Of a DNA stretch of 64,000 bases, positions 62,467 to 64,000 are shown piece after piece. Origin of the DNA: an uncultured Mycobacterium sp. (GTDB lineage Bacteria > Actinomycetota > Actinomycetes > Mycobacteriales > Mycobacteriaceae). The stretch covers positions 45,012 to 109,011 of the forward strand of contig FLQS01000016.1 of NCBI GenBank assembly GCA_900078375.1. Reading direction: 5' to 3'. Each line of letters begins with the position of its first letter. The first letter of the stretch is position 1. The translations under genes and the position numbers were made by a program. The notes beneath the pieces are model-generated. The model worked only from the letters and a program-made list of their open reading frames with translations. It did no database searches and was not told the origin of the DNA.

Positions 62467-63270
62467 GTGTCGGACAGCGGTTTCTCCCGGTACGTCGCGA
62501 TCGGCGACAGTCAGACCGAGGGCCTGTGGGATGGCGATGACAACGTCGGTGTGATCGGATTCGCCGACCGGCTCGCGGCCCTACTGGACGCCCGCTACCC
62601 CGGTTTGAGGTACGCCAACCTCGCCATTCGGGGTAAGCGCGTGATCGACGTCCTCAATGACCAACTGCCTCGAGCGCTGGCGATGGAACCTGATCTGGTT
62701 ACCGTCTGCGTCGGCATGAACGACGTGACCAGACCGGGCCGCACGTTCACCCGCGCGATGGCCGATCTCGATGACGTCTACCAACAGCTCGCCGATTCCG
62801 GGGCGACCGTCGTGACAACGTCGTTTCCCGACGTCGCAAAGATGCTGCCGGTGGGTCGGCTGATCGGCTCGCGCATCCAGCAGGTCAACGAGGTCATCAC
62901 GCGTGCGGCCGAGCGGCACGGTTTCGGTCTGGTCGACCTCTACAACGCCGAAGCGATGAACGAGCCGTCGATCTGGAGCCACGACCGCATGCACGCGTCG
63001 ACCCGGGGACACATCCTGTTTGCCGAGGCCGCCGCCGAAGCACTGAAACTTCCTGGTAGCAATCATGATTGGGCACAGCCCAGCGGTGAAGAGGTTCGGG
63101 ACAGCTTTGCGGAGCGGATGTACGCGCAAGCCCAGTGGACCCGGAGTCTGCTCATTCCATGGATCTGGCGCCATGCCCGCGGACGGTCGTCAGGTGACGG
63201 CAGAGATCCGAAATATGGTGAACTGCAGCCTGTTTCAGAACAGATACGGATGGCGCACCAGAACGCCTAA
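62467..63270 (+). CDS. SGNH/GDSL-family hydrolase
   Basis: 267 residues. Block I YVAIGDSQTEGL (Ser nucleophile), block III VCVGMNDV (Asn), and block V WSHDRMHASTRGH (Asp/His). Esterase, lipase or sugar deacetylase; no signal peptide, so cytoplasmic. The C-terminal ~60 residues form a helical extension rich in Trp and Arg. GTG 62467 lies after GGAAG; upstream in-frame ATGs lack a site. Confidence 0.85.
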   Translation: MSDSGFSRYVAIGDSQTEGLWDGDDNVGVIGFADRLAALLDARYPGLRYANLAIRGKRVIDVLNDQLPRALAMEPDLVTVCVGMNDVTRPGRTFTRAMADLDDVYQQLADSGATVVTTSFPDVAKMLPVGRLIGSRIQQVNEVITRAAERHGFGLVDLYNAEAMNEPSIWSHDRMHASTRGHILFAEAAAEALKLPGSNHDWAQPSGEEVRDSFAERMYAQAQWTRSLLIPWIWRHARGRSSGDGRDPKYGELQPVSEQIRMAHQNA

Positions 63271-63279
63271 CCGAGCCGG

Positions 63280-63294
63280 TGTGACGCGTGTCAC
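63280..63294. promoter_or_regulatory. CRP-like site TGTGA-N6-TCAC
   Basis: TGTGA, six bases, TCACG: one base from the mycobacterial CRP consensus TGTGA-N6-TCACA. It lies 150 bp before the mce gene. Confidence 0.45.
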
Positions 63295-63443
63295 GATACT
63301 TGCGGAACCGTGGGTTCATCACTGATATCGATTGGTCTGAAAACCCCGACGCCCCCGACCTGCGTGGGATAGTGGCAACACGAATGATTGGCGATCTGCA
63401 GTTGAACGGCGGGGGGAAACCGTGATTGGTAGGCGCGGACCTG

Positions 63444-64000
63444 ATGACTGACCGCAACGGCGCACCGCCCGGATGGTTCCAGTCCCGAGTCCGGCACTGG
63501 CAGTATTCGCCGCCGCTCAAGACCGCGTTTGCGGTGACGGTTGTCCTGTTGACCGTCGTCGTAGTGGCCGTTCTCATGCAGTTCCGCGGCGATTTCACGC
63601 CCATGACCCAGTTGACGCTGATATCTCAGCGATCCGGCCTGGTGATGGACCCCGGGTCAAAGGTCACCTACAACGGGGTGCAGATCGGCAGGGTCACCGG
63701 CGTCAATCCGATCGAACGCGATGGAACCACCAAGGCCAAGCTGTCGCTGGACGTCGAGCCGAAATACATCGCGCTGATTCCGGCCAATGCCATCGCGGAG
63801 GTCAAGGCCAGCACGGTGTTCGGCAGCAAGTACGTCTCGTTCCGGAGCCCTCCTGATCCGACCAAGCAGCGCATTTCCAGCACGGACGTGATCGACGTCT
63901 CGCACGTCACGACCGAGTTCAACACGTTGTTCGAGACGTTGACGTCGATCTCGGAGAAGGTCGATCCGGTCAAACTGAACCTGACGCTGTCGGCGGCCGC
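63444..64000 (+). CDS. MceA-like mammalian-cell-entry protein, N-terminal part
   Basis: Runs off the window; 185 codons visible. A basic start, one membrane helix (TAFAVTVVLLTVVVVAVLMQF), then the MlaD/MCE domain: SQRSGLVMDPGSKVTYNGVQIGRVTGV and AEVKASTVFGSKYVSF. The SGLVMDPGSKVTYNGVQIGRV pattern is that of the A subunit. MCE proteins build a shuttle for lipids across the envelope with YrbE permeases. No yrbE genes lie directly upstream, where they usually are. ATG 63444 inferred. Confidence 0.85.
   Translation, partial: MTDRNGAPPGWFQSRVRHWQYSPPLKTAFAVTVVLLTVVVVAVLMQFRGDFTPMTQLTLISQRSGLVMDPGSKVTYNGVQIGRVTGVNPIERDGTTKAKLSLDVEPKYIALIPANAIAEVKASTVFGSKYVSFRSPPDPTKQRISSTDVIDVSHVTTEFNTLFETLTSISEKVDPVKLNLTLSAA

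Overview
The window looks like a chromosome segment of a rapidly growing mycobacterium (Mycobacterium/Mycolicibacterium type). It has high GC, many GTG starts and ATGA/GTGA/TGATG gene overlaps. Typical genes include WXG100 proteins, an ESX/Ess-type ATPase, a recC-recB-recD operon, treS-mak, an F420-fold nitroreductase, a cytochrome P450 and an mce gene that runs off the right end. I see no rRNA, tRNA, CRISPR array or insertion sequence.

Bases 1-23.5 kb are the accessory part and the most interesting. A TerY-P-like triad (vWA protein, PP2C phosphatase, divergent membrane kinase) faces an operon on the other strand: zinc-ribbon/RDD membrane protein, FHA-bearing three-ATPase FtsK/EssC-like motor, WXG100-alpha/beta-hydrolase fusion, DUF6777-like protein and, after a gap, a stand-alone WXG100 protein. 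Around them are a small membrane protein, an ASKHA-like membrane protein with a long poly-proline tail, a second WXG100 fusion with a partner gene, two proline-rich membrane proteins, a small cysteine-rich secreted protein, two paralogous LuxR-type response regulators and one large histidine kinase with an internal duplication. EccB, EccD, EccE and MycP are not in the window, so this is not a standard ESX locus. A 16-bp dyad box, TCNNMCGTTCGRNYGA, recurs in the intergenic regions of this part. I found no instance in the intergenic regions to the right, so I propose one dedicated regulon.

Bases 23.5-32 kb carry lipid-type enzymes (TesB thioesterase, CoA transferase), a phosphoesterase, a MarR-ABC exporter operon that looks leaderless, and an ECF41-type sigma factor divergent from an NmrA-nitroreductase operon that has a textbook ECF41 promoter. 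Bases 30.9-44.7 kb hold an electron-transfer set (NuoF-like protein, ferric-reductase-like haem protein, proline-rich protein, two-component system, ApbE flavin transferase, ferredoxin) split by recCBD. A nearly identical 23-bp box precedes both of its halves.

Bases 44.9-64 kb contain a secreted GH5 cellulase whose catalytic domain seems inserted in a Calx-beta domain, treS-mak (trehalose to maltose-1-phosphate), a quinone-oxidoreductase-like enzyme, a GreA-like factor, an ABC importer, a HugZ-like protein, a divergent pair of vWA membrane paralogues, a P450 and small protein under tandem palindromes with a TetR gene nearby, an SGNH hydrolase and the start of an MceA-like gene.
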